Part shown: positions 32,091-37,944 of the stretch, piece by piece
How the letters are laid out: every line of letters begins with the position of its first letter
Numbering within the stretch: the first letter of the stretch is position 1
Assembly: GCA_035541755.1 (NCBI GenBank)
Contig: DATKMQ010000116.1
Coordinates: 1 to 37,944 of the forward strand
Source: Syntrophorhabdaceae bacterium
GTDB lineage: Bacteria; Desulfobacterota; Syntrophorhabdia; Syntrophorhabdales; Syntrophorhabdaceae
DNA length: 37,944 nt
Direction of reading: 5' to 3'
Translations under genes and position numbers: made by a program
The notes under the pieces: generated by a model
Told to the model about the DNA's origin: nothing
The model's input: only the letters and a program-made list of their open reading frames with translations
Database searches by the model: none

Positions 32091-32122
32091 ATGTGTTAAC
32101 ACATGGGATTATTATCTGTCAA
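32091..32122 (-). promoter_or_regulatory. Promoter with 14-bp perfect palindrome (DUF1015 operon)
   Basis: Minus-strand TTGACA (32117-32122), 17 bases, TTAACA (32094-32099). The -10 box lies inside the perfect palindrome ATGTGTTAACACAT (32091-32104), a likely operator. The ATG at 32083 is about ten bases after the -10 box. Confidence 0.55.
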
Positions 32123-32201
32123 AGGGTTTGTCTTGTTTGTCTTCGTTGCCATGAAAGTATTGACAGAGGCCAAATGATTATGTTTTAAATAAGCATCAAA
32201 T

Positions 32202-32274
32202 GCCGAGGTAGCTCAGTCGGTAGAGCAGGGGACTGAAAATCCCCGTGTCAGTGGTTCAATTCCGCTCCTCGGCA
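32202..32274 (+). tRNA. tRNA-Phe (GAA)
   Basis: A complete cloverleaf: acceptor GCCGAGG/CCTCGGC with discriminator A (32274), D arm GCTC...GAGC, anticodon stem GGGGA/TCCCC with loop CTGAAAA (anticodon GAA), and T arm AGTGG-TTCAATT-CCGCT. CCA is not encoded. An integrase gene begins 44 bases beyond its 3' end, so its 3' part is very likely the attachment site of the element to the right, which restored the gene on insertion. Confidence 0.97.
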
Positions 32275-32318
32275 TTTCTTCTTTCTTGGATTATCAAGGA
32301 TTTATCGCTTTTCACCGT

Positions 32319-33413
32319 CTATCCCCTATAACCAGAAATAGAAATTATGCCTGAATTAAGACCATTCTGAGCTATTATGTCTTTGTGCTGCTCAAACTGC
32401 ATTGAAAGTCTTTCGCTGGCATCCTTCAGGTTCTCTTCATTGACTATGTTGTAGCGGTCAAATACTGATCTTGTTTTATGTCCTGATATCTTCATTGCTG
32501 TTTTTTCCGGTATGCCGCAATTGACCATATTTCTTACAGCGCTTCTTCTGAGGTCATGGAATAGCTTTAATTCGATTCCTGCATCGTCAAAGGCCTTAAT
32601 CCAGGCCTTACGAAAATCAACTATTCTATGGCCCTTACAGAAGAATACAAAGGGACATTGGGGGTATCCCTGGTCTCTGACTTTCTGCTGATTCAGGATT
32701 GTTTCATACAGTTCACCGGAAAGATAAATTACCCGCTGTTCATCATTCTTTGTCGTTCCCGCATCGAGGGTTATCTTCTTATCGAAGATGTTCACTTGTT
32801 TCCAGGTCAAGGATAAGATTTCTTCTTTCCTCATGCCCGTATGGTATCCCATGACAAGAACGGGTTTCAGATAGTCCGGTAAAGCATCTTTCAGCCTCAA
32901 ATAATCCGTAACCTCAAAAAAGCCTGTCCTTGTGTTCCTTTCTTCGAGCATAGGAATATATGGTATTTGATTGACCTTTCTCGGTGTATGCCTTACCGCA
33001 AGTGTAAACATCCTTTTCAATGCCGAAAGCTCTCTGTTGATGGTAGCATTTTCAGCACCTTCTTCCTGCCTTACAGCGATATAGTTCTTTATCTTGTCTG
33101 TGCTGATATCGTTCGCTCTGTGCCCCTCGAAGTATTTCTTTAGATGGCCTACGCTTCTTTCGGCTCTTATAAGAGACTTTCGTGCATTGATCTGATAGTC
33201 AACGATCAAATCCTTTGCGAGTTCATCAAAGAGGGTTCTTTCAGCTTTCAGACCCACAAACTGCCCCTGCATGATCTGCCCCTCTCTGAGCTTCAAGAGT
33301 CTCTCGGCATCGCTAATCTTCTCTGAATGAACACATTCCCGATAGGGCTTTCCGTTGCGGTAATATTTGATAGTCCATGTCTTGCCGTTGTTCTGCTTAT
33401 AGATCGAACCCAT
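32319..33413 (-). CDS. Tyrosine recombinase (phage-type integrase)
   Basis: A 364-residue integrase. An N-terminal arm-binding part ([26 protein letters not shown]) and a core-binding SAM-like domain (about residues 60-150) precede the catalytic domain. The catalytic residues are Arg in [11 protein letters not shown], His and Arg in [14 protein letters not shown], His in [17 protein letters not shown], and the nucleophile Tyr in the same motif. It points toward tRNA-Phe, whose 3' end it presumably uses as attB. It starts three bases after the stop of the XRE gene, so repressor and integrase share a transcript. Confidence 0.96.
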   Translation of the reverse strand: MGSIYKQNNGKTWTIKYYRNGKPYRECVHSEKISDAERLLKLREGQIMQGQFVGLKAERTLFDELAKDLIVDYQINARKSLIRAERSVGHLKKYFEGHRANDISTDKIKNYIAVRQEEGAENATINRELSALKRMFTLAVRHTPRKVNQIPYIPMLEERNTRTGFFEVTDYLRLKDALPDYLKPVLVMGYHTGMRKEEILSLTWKQVNIFDKKITLDAGTTKNDEQRVIYLSGELYETILNQQKVRDQGYPQCPFVFFCKGHRIVDFRKAWIKAFDDAGIELKLFHDLRRSAVRNMVNCGIPEKTAMKISGHKTRSVFDRYNIVNEENLKDASERLSMQFEQHKDIIAQNGLNSGIISISGYRG

Positions 33414-33416
33414 TGT

Positions 33417-33647
33417 TTACACCTCCCTTTTCGTTTTCTTTTTCCGTGTCCCTTTGCCTTTCTTCACCTCCTTGTTCTTACACTCCAATGCATCAAGGGC
33501 AAGATGCAGGAATGATGGTATTTCTTTCCGGTGAACGCTTCTTTCCCATTTGCTCACCGTCATGGGATGAACACCGAGTGCTTCAGCAAGTTGAACCTGT
33601 GTATATCCGTTACGATTGCGCCATTCTATAAGGTCTTGGGGCTTCAT
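33417..33647 (-). CDS. XRE-family helix-turn-helix repressor
   Basis: A 76-residue protein with a lambda-repressor-like HTH: IEWRNRNGYTQVQLAEALGVHPMTVSKWERSVHRKEIPSFLHLALDAL, then a very basic tail (KKGKGTRKKKTKREV). It lacks a dimerisation or cleavage domain. Its own promoter spacer carries a 7-bp inverted repeat, a likely autoregulatory operator. The -10 box is eight bases from the ATG, so the transcript is probably leaderless, as for several phage repressors. The integrase gene follows. Confidence 0.92.
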   Translation of the reverse strand: MKPQDLIEWRNRNGYTQVQLAEALGVHPMTVSKWERSVHRKEIPSFLHLALDALECKNKEVKKGKGTRKKKTKREV

Positions 33648-33655
33648 CTTAATTA

Positions 33656-33684
33656 AGTATAAGATAAGCGATTCGCTTAGTCAA
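33656..33684 (-). promoter_or_regulatory. Repressor-integrase promoter with spacer operator
   Basis: Minus-strand TTGACT (33679-33684), 17 bases, TATACT (33656-33661). The spacer contains TAAGCGA-t-TCGCTTA (33665-33679), a perfect 7-bp dyad of the kind bound by XRE dimers. Confidence 0.8.
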
Positions 33685-33729
33685 GTTTATTTTCATAATA
33701 TTTATTTGCATTGCTCTGTTATAAGAGAA

Positions 33730-33787
33730 TACCTCCGGGTCAATCGTTGGGGGGGATGGAAATGATTGAGTTGCGTTCCCGGAGGTA
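33730..33787. repeat. Nested inverted repeat between repressor and AlpA/Xis-like gene
   Basis: TACCTCCGGG (33730-33739) and CCCGGAGGTA (33778-33787) are perfect complements. Inside, TCAATC (33740-33745) pairs with GATTGA (33764-33769). A run of seven G and a ten-codon ATG frame (33756-33788) lie within. It could be an RNA structure, a protein-binding site or an origin element. Confidence 0.6.
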
Positions 33788-33826
33788 AGAAGAATTATAG
33801 GATACGGCACTGTATTCACTCCTTAC

Positions 33827-33892
33827 ATGATGTGCATCATAATAAGTAATTTTTGTTCTGTGGCCGATAAGTCATATCTGTAGCTAATAAGT
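33827..33892. repeat. Palindrome and ATAAGT repeats near AlpA/Xis-like gene end
   Basis: ATGATG-tg-CATCAT (33827-33840) is a perfect dyad. ATAAGT then occurs three times in the same direction at 33842, 33867 and 33887, the last two within a longer similarity (CTGTGGCCGATAAGT and CTGTAGCTAATAAGT). These may be binding sites for a regulator or excisionase. Confidence 0.4.
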
Positions 33893-34090
33893 AAGAGTTT
33901 GTTTGTTTTGGTTTATCCATTGGTCAAGGTCTCTGACATCGATGAAAATTCTTTTGCCATCTCGGATATGAGGAAGCTTACCGTCCCATAACATTTGCCG
34001 AACAGAGTTCAAAGACCTACCAAGATACATGGCGGTATCCTGTAAGCTGTACAGCCTTTTCTGCGGTCTTTGCTCAGCCTTACGCATCAT
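33884..34090 (-). CDS. AlpA/excisionase-like helix-turn-helix protein
   Basis: A 68-residue MerR-type HTH_17 protein: RLYSLQDTAMYLGRSLNSVRQMLWDGKLPHIRDGKRIFIDVRDLDQWINQN. This winged-helix form is used by excisionases that direct integrase toward excision and by AlpA activators of satellite and P4-like elements; sequence alone does not separate the two. Its start overlaps the stop of the preceding frame by four bases (ATGA), so it is the last gene of the replication-side operon. Two adjacent ATG codons are possible starts. Confidence 0.85.
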   Translation of the reverse strand: MMRKAEQRPQKRLYSLQDTAMYLGRSLNSVRQMLWDGKLPHIRDGKRIFIDVRDLDQWINQNKQTLTY

Positions 34091-34356
34091 ATGCCCGATA
34101 GAATACGGTCAGAACAGGGGATTCTGTATCCAACGCGCCTTTGGAAAGCATTGGTATTGGTGAGTCCGTGAAGGTGTATGCCCGTATTATGCCCGGCCCT
34201 ACATTGTCGAAGGGTCGATCCTGTTTTGACAGCCGATACGATCATCTGAACGTCTTCAGGTTCAAAGACTCGGCCCTTGGGGGGTGCCGGGGGTCTATAT
34301 GGCCATACATGGGCAATGTAAACCGCCCCCGCCGTAACAAGGTTAATTTGGTTCAA
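34087..34356 (-). CDS. Hypothetical element protein
   Basis: An 89-residue frame fitting exactly between its neighbours: it overlaps the end of the TerS-like gene by 14 bases and the start of the AlpA/Xis-like gene by four. No family is recognised; the middle is Pro-rich (WPYRPPAPPKGRVFEPEDV) and the remainder has several Arg, His and Cys. The coupling supports a real gene, but the composition is unremarkable and an accidental ORF is possible. Confidence 0.5.
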   Translation of the reverse strand: MNQINLVTAGAVYIAHVWPYRPPAPPKGRVFEPEDVQMIVSAVKTGSTLRQCRAGHNTGIHLHGLTNTNAFQRRVGYRIPCSDRILSGI

Positions 34357-34930
34357 TCTCTATAACCTCTCGGTCACCATCTTCCTTGTGCCTTTGTCTT
34401 TGTAGCTCCGCAATGGAATTTATGATAATCAACGTGTCACGGTGGCCCTCATCTTCAGGCTTGTAGGAACCATCAAGCTTGAATGTCTGATCCAATGCTT
34501 TCAGACTGACATTAGGGTCTCTGTTGTCGATATGTTGTTTCAATTTCAACACCCGGTAGCTTTTTGTAAGCCCGTGATGATCCATAAGTTCATCAATGGC
34601 CACATTGACGGTAGGACTGCCCATAAGTTGTGAGCCGATCACCTTCGCGCTTCTTCTCGATGTCACCTCATAGCTTTCAAGTGCTGCCTCCGTGTTTGTC
34701 TTTCCCTGTGATTTTGCCATCACGAAAGCTCTTTCCTTCTTGGTAAGATCATACTTATCAAGGACTGATTCCGGTGAGGGTAGTAATCTCTTGAGCCTTT
34801 TACATACTGCCACGGGAGACACGTTGAAGAATGCTGCAATTTCCTTTTGTGACTTCCCCTCCTTGTGCATCGCTAACAACCTGTCATCGTCAATTATCTT
34901 TGCTCGCATAACTCTTAACCTCCGAAGCAT
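34343..34930 (-). CDS. Terminase small subunit-like protein
   Basis: A 195-residue protein with an N-terminal HTH (about residues 12-50, HKEGKSQKEIAAFFNVSPVAVCKRLKRL) and then the TerS-like pattern LTKKERAFVMAKSQGKTNTEAALESYE...SAKVIGSQLMGSPTVNVAIDELMDHHGL. Small terminase subunits recognise the packaging site and hand DNA to the large subunit. In satellites a lone TerS redirects a helper phage's packaging; no large terminase gene is visible here. A purely regulatory HTH role is the alternative. The gene follows a small ORF after two bases. Confidence 0.72.
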   Translation of the reverse strand: MLRRLRVMRAKIIDDDRLLAMHKEGKSQKEIAAFFNVSPVAVCKRLKRLLPSPESVLDKYDLTKKERAFVMAKSQGKTNTEAALESYEVTSRRSAKVIGSQLMGSPTVNVAIDELMDHHGLTKSYRVLKLKQHIDNRDPNVSLKALDQTFKLDGSYKPEDEGHRDTLIIINSIAELQRQRHKEDGDREVIEIEPN

Positions 34931-34932
34931 GG

Positions 34933-35211
34933 TTATTTAACCGTCATGGTTAATCGTTCCTGCAATAATCTTCCTTGGTGAATGGTCTTGTGTTCACCGA
35001 ATGATATTGTGTTTCTCTGTGGTATCTCGGAGAAGAGGCTCTCCGCACATTGCACGTACTCGTGCAAAATCGCTTGTGCGTCATCCTCTGTAAGTCTTCG
35101 GGCGATTCCACGGTCAATCAACGTCTGTTCATCGATGACCTTCACCATCTGTCCCGGTTGTACTATCTTGCTATTCATACGGATAGGTTTGAGGATCTTC
35201 AGAAGGTCCAT
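34933..35211 (-). CDS. Hypothetical element protein
   Basis: A 92-residue protein not recognised with confidence. Residues 12-45 (MNSKIVQPGQMVKVIDEQTLIDRGIARRLTEDDAQ) resemble small phage proteins containing a short beta-barrel followed by a helix that ends in RGIA-type turns. The rest is charged and helical. It overlaps the helicase gene by 13 bases and precedes the TerS-like gene by two bases, so it belongs to the same operon. Confidence 0.65.
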   Translation of the reverse strand: MDLLKILKPIRMNSKIVQPGQMVKVIDEQTLIDRGIARRLTEDDAQAILHEYVQCAESLFSEIPQRNTISFGEHKTIHQGRLLQERLTMTVK

Positions 35212-36812
35212 GGTTCACCTTTCACTTTGGGAATGTCTGTTTCGGTCTCCCGGACAAAGACATCATTCCCTGTCTCTGTCCTTTCTGTCTTAATACCGGC
35301 TGGACAGTCAGACAATGCAGTGTTATCAACGCTGCGCAATGTGGTTTCAGAGGGTTTTGTCTTATCGCTTTTGGACTCTGTCTTACTGTCCTTATCTATA
35401 TGTGGTTGGACAATAGGACAATAAAGAACCGCCCGGCCCCTTCCTTCGGTGCGCTTCGTTTCCCAATATTTTCCGATCCCCTTGTTGAAGAGTCTTATTG
35501 CCTTCCCTTTCGAGCTTATACCAAGTTTTGTTTTGACAAGATCATAGAACCGTGATTGCTTTAGGGGTTCCCTTTCTTCCCTGAGAAGGTCGTATATCTC
35601 TTCGAGTTCCTCAGTGTCCGGGTCGGGTGCTACGACAAAGCCATGTTCCTTCTGAAACTCAAGGAAGATATGAAAAGGTTCATACCGGGTCTTGTGCTTT
35701 GTTCCGAAACGGTAATAGACATTTTCGCTGTCCTCATCGTCCGTTTCTTCGAGGCTGCCTTTTCTCACCTTATGCAAGCTCAAGACGTGGTCGGCAAGGT
35801 CAAGAATAGCGGTACTCCCCTTGTACGTCTGGTCGTTTCCTTTGGGCGTATGATGGAGAAGCAGGATCGTAAAACCCACGTCTCTGAGTTCCTTTAACCG
35901 GGTCATTACGTCTGCCATTTGCCGCGAGTCGTTTTCGTCTTTTGTCTGTGAAGCTCTGAGGGTGTCATAGATGAGAAGGCCCACGGGCAGGGTCTTGTAT
36001 AGTTCCCATTCTCTTGCGTCAATCTTGGGCGGTCTCATTTCATTCGTGTTGTGCCAGTAGAGGACATCGGCAGCCTCTATCTTCTTCACCCTTTCCACAA
36101 GGACAGGGAGAGAGTTTTCGTAATCAACATAGACCACCGGACATTGAAAGGTCTCTAATCCCATGAAGAGTATTCCCTTTGATACCGCATGAGCGAGCGT
36201 CAAGGTAACCCATGTCTTTCCGATACCGCCCCGACCATGAAGAAGGGTAATGCTCTGTTTCGGTATCAGGTTAGCAACAAGCCATTCAACCTTAATGTCC
36301 AGGGCCATGAGGTCGGAACCTTTTTTCAGGACGGCAAGAGGGTCGAAAGACGGCTTGTTACTGTCCAGTGGGTTTTGAATACCCCCCTCTGTAAACCCTT
36401 GATAGTCCTTCGTTGTCTTATTGTCCTTTCTGTCCGGTGTATATATATACGGACTATTGGACAGTATCGTAGACATGAACGGTTTCAGCGAATCTGCCCC
36501 GCTTATCCGTTCCCGCGCATCCCTCCACCTGTGATCTTTACAGGATTCATGAAAGCATTGATAGAATTCCTTTCCCTCTGAGGTAATCCCTATGGCAGAC
36601 TCATTCGATGTATGCGCCGGGTCAAAGACACATTCTTTGAGACAGTATAGGGTCGAGCTTCCATTCTGTTTTACCTTTACAACCTCAACCCCGTAATGCT
36701 TCAGGTATGCTTCAACATCAAAACCATTCTTCCTCTTGGCCCGTGTATCCTGTTCATTTGTGCCTAAAATGCTCTGTGCGCGTTCCAATGCTTCTCGGCT
36801 TATGGTTTCCAT
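35199..36812 (-). CDS. RecA-fold replicative helicase/ATPase with zinc-finger N-terminus
   Basis: A 537-residue protein. The N-terminal part has a possible zinc site (Cys near residues 57 and 61, His near 66, then CFHESC near 90). A RepA/AAA_25 ATPase follows at about 170-370, with Walker A HGRGGIGKT, Walker B VGLLIYDTLRAS and LLLHHTPKG. A winged-helix-like segment (about 420-470) precedes a Ser/Thr/Lys-rich disordered tail. Hexameric helicases of this type unwind DNA for phage and plasmid replication. Its ATG overlaps the stop of the primase gene by one base (TAATG), supporting a primase-helicase pair that copies the element. Confidence 0.9.
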   Translation of the reverse strand: METISREALERAQSILGTNEQDTRAKRKNGFDVEAYLKHYGVEVVKVKQNGSSTLYCLKECVFDPAHTSNESAIGITSEGKEFYQCFHESCKDHRWRDARERISGADSLKPFMSTILSNSPYIYTPDRKDNKTTKDYQGFTEGGIQNPLDSNKPSFDPLAVLKKGSDLMALDIKVEWLVANLIPKQSITLLHGRGGIGKTWVTLTLAHAVSKGILFMGLETFQCPVVYVDYENSLPVLVERVKKIEAADVLYWHNTNEMRPPKIDAREWELYKTLPVGLLIYDTLRASQTKDENDSRQMADVMTRLKELRDVGFTILLLHHTPKGNDQTYKGSTAILDLADHVLSLHKVRKGSLEETDDEDSENVYYRFGTKHKTRYEPFHIFLEFQKEHGFVVAPDPDTEELEEIYDLLREEREPLKQSRFYDLVKTKLGISSKGKAIRLFNKGIGKYWETKRTEGRGRAVLYCPIVQPHIDKDSKTESKSDKTKPSETTLRSVDNTALSDCPAGIKTERTETGNDVFVRETETDIPKVKGEPWTF

Positions 36813-37546
36813 TACTTACCCCCCAGGTCTTCAATATAGGCCATCCTATGGGGTCTGCCGTCCCTGTGTTGATTGGCGGGTAGTTCATCGCCTTTACACG
36901 CCTTCGTTCCGTAGAGCTTCCATATACGCGCCGGATTAAATACGGTAGTGTCAATCTTTACCTTGTCCGTATTGAATCGCTGTGCGAGTCCCTCAAGGGT
37001 ATTCTTTATAAAGTCTTGATTCTCTTTGTTGACTGGCAGGTCTGGCAATCCATAAAGCAAATGCCCGCCGTTACCTGACATGGCTTTGACAGGTTTAGGA
37101 AAGGGAAGATTATCGGCAATCCAGCAAGACACCGTCTCTCTGAGGTCAAGGGCTTCTTTTAGCTCGGTATCGCTTGAGGAAATGCCCGAAGGTCTCACAG
37201 GATCAAGGTCGATAGGAAGCCGGCGATAGGCAAGGACATTATTGTCAGAGGTTGTCAAAATACCCGCCTTCATTCTATTAAAGGCCCTCGCTAACAGCCG
37301 CCGATCAATTACTTGTAACGTGAAATAGATACCATCGTGAGATTGTCCGTCCAGTGTCTTTGCGGCTTCGCAGAAAGCGCCATGGTCATCGAAATAGCCC
37401 GATATCGCGCCTCGGACATTTTCGCCGTTTATGCGGCCCTTAAAATGAGGCACACGGATTTCTACAACCTCGCCAGGGTTGAAGAAGGTATCAAAAATTG
37501 GTTTTTCGAAAAGAGTGCGAGTTTTATCGGATAAAGGATTGTCCAT
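36812..37546 (-). CDS. Archaeo-eukaryotic-type (AEP) primase
   Basis: About 244 residues from the ATG at 37546; several upstream in-frame ATGs (up to 37597) are possible, but this one has GGGGA nearby and reduces overlap with the previous gene. AEP catalytic marks are RRLPIDLDPVRPSG (Asp-x-Asp metal site), SGNGGHLLYGLPDLP (the His), VKIDTTVFNPARIWKLYGT (third Asp and the conserved Asn-Pro-x-Arg and Lys-Leu-Tyr-Gly-Thr). Such prim-pol domains make primers for mobile-element replication. The start of the helicase gene overlaps its stop. Confidence 0.88.
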   Translation of the reverse strand: MDNPLSDKTRTLFEKPIFDTFFNPGEVVEIRVPHFKGRINGENVRGAISGYFDDHGAFCEAAKTLDGQSHDGIYFTLQVIDRRLLARAFNRMKAGILTTSDNNVLAYRRLPIDLDPVRPSGISSSDTELKEALDLRETVSCWIADNLPFPKPVKAMSGNGGHLLYGLPDLPVNKENQDFIKNTLEGLAQRFNTDKVKIDTTVFNPARIWKLYGTKACKGDELPANQHRDGRPHRMAYIEDLGGK

Positions 37547-37805
37547 ACCATTCCCCATTTCCATTTCTTGTTTCCTTCGCGGAGAGCATTTTTCCACGAA
37601 GGGTTTTCACGGTAGTCACAAAGTCGGCCACCGGAACATCAACATTACCATTGAAGAGATTCATCAGCCGATACACCTGATCGTCTGCTTCAAAGGTGAA
37701 GACCACTTTGCCGCTTTTGAGTTCGAGCGCTGGTTCTATACCGTGTAGTGAGAGGAAAGAGGAAAGATAAATATCGAGAAGATTGATTTTCCGTGTCTCT
37801 GCCAT
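37524..37805 (-). CDS. Small DUF5659-like element protein
   Basis: A 93-residue protein: INLLDIYLSSFLSLHGIEPALELKSGKVVFTFEADDQVYRLMNLFNGNVDVPVADFVTTVKTLRGKM. The pattern YLSSFL, a hydrophobic strand ending FTFE, and FNGNVDVPVADF resembles DUF5659, small proteins found before primase genes in phages and islands; function unknown. AAAGGAGGG lies just before the ATG, the strongest ribosome site in the element. It is the first visible gene of the primase-helicase operon; the remaining 139 bases of the window show no gene. Confidence 0.75.
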   Translation of the reverse strand: MAETRKINLLDIYLSSFLSLHGIEPALELKSGKVVFTFEADDQVYRLMNLFNGNVDVPVADFVTTVKTLRGKMLSAKETRNGNGEWYGQSFIR

Positions 37806-37944
37806 TTGCCCTCCTTTGTCGCCGGATCAATGTCCGTGTCCATGTGTGGCATTTTACGGCAAGAAAACGGAATCTATTGTAACTAAAGGCTTGTTATTTT
37901 GACGGGGCTGCGGTGTCGGGGTTACAAAATATTCAGTTGCTTAA

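Larger units (their letters stand above)
32275..37944. mobile_element. Integrative element at tRNA-Phe, phage-satellite-like, continues beyond window
   Basis: From the tRNA 3' end there follow a tyrosine integrase, an XRE repressor, an AlpA/Xis-like HTH protein, a small ORF, a TerS-like protein, a small ORF, a RecA-fold helicase, an AEP-type primase and a DUF5659-like protein, all on the minus strand and mostly overlapping. No capsid, portal, tail, large terminase or conjugation gene is visible. This content matches phage satellites such as PICIs (integrase, regulator, primase-helicase, small terminase), but a defective prophage or the early region of a full phage is also possible because the far att site is outside the window. 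Confidence 0.8.

Noticed and set aside
31460-32188. A 242-codon plus-strand ORF
   Set aside because: It is the shadow of the DUF1015 gene on the other strand and has no recognisable domain.
1-37944. CRISPR arrays and rRNA genes
   Set aside because: No regularly spaced direct repeats of 25-40 bases and no conserved rRNA segments were seen anywhere in the window.

Overview
The window looks like chromosomal DNA of an anaerobic Gram-negative bacterium, most plausibly a Desulfobacterota/deltaproteobacterial syntroph close to Syntrophorhabdus. This rests on gene content only (a beta-barrel outer-membrane protein, lipoproteins, a NifX/DUF134/FmdB/MoaE-like cluster, a KamA-type radical SAM enzyme, DUF1015, UPF0182 and a NifA-type sigma-54 activator); no rRNA or marker phylogeny could be run. 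The backbone is bracketed by two integration scars. At the left, only the 3' half of a tRNA-Arg(TCT) gene remains (345-386), which is the far end of an element lying to the left. At the right, an intact tRNA-Phe(GAA) gene (32202-32274) is followed directly by an integrase and a compact element that runs off the window.

Layout: 466-1666, two unrecognised minus-strand genes, one a probable PD-(D/E)XK nuclease-fold protein. 1771-6100, a UPF0182 membrane protein and an MFS exporter. 6785-10670, an SNase-like protein with altered catalytic residues, a permease gene fragment and an M16 peptidase. 11010-12889, a small membrane protein, a candidate small RNA, and an FmdB/NifX-like/DUF134 operon divergent from a MoaE-like gene. 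13167-18478, the nitrogen-control locus. 18664-21331, a PurF-like paralogue and an HDOD protein. 21414-25645, hisS, a PfkB kinase, two lipoproteins (one Pal-like) and a KamA-family enzyme. 25750-32083, pgsA, a lytic transglycosylase, rsmI, glgC, a polyprenyl synthase, a tRNA-methyltransferase-like gene and DUF1015. 32202-37944, tRNA-Phe and the integrated element.

The most interesting backbone locus is 13167-18478. A GAF-AAA-Fis activator is followed by an excellent -24/-12 promoter preceded by a dyad symmetry, then a terminator-like leader hairpin, an outer-membrane barrel protein, a possible 29-codon leader ORF, an APC-family permease with a complete PII (GlnB-type) domain fused to its C-terminus, and a free PII protein lacking the usual uridylylated tyrosine. 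This resembles the amt-glnK arrangement, with an amino-acid or amine permease replacing the ammonium channel and carrying its own PII regulator. The proposed function is inference; the domain fusion is read directly.

The right-hand element (int, XRE repressor with an operator in its promoter, AlpA/Xis-like HTH, TerS-like protein, RecA-fold helicase, AEP-type primase, small proteins; no capsid, portal, tail or large terminase genes visible) resembles a phage satellite, but it is cut by the window edge. Other points are a PurF paralogue with Ser in place of the glutaminase Cys, an HDOD protein ending in a histidine-phosphoacceptor helix without an ATPase domain, and several promoters placed so close to start codons that leaderless mRNAs are possible.
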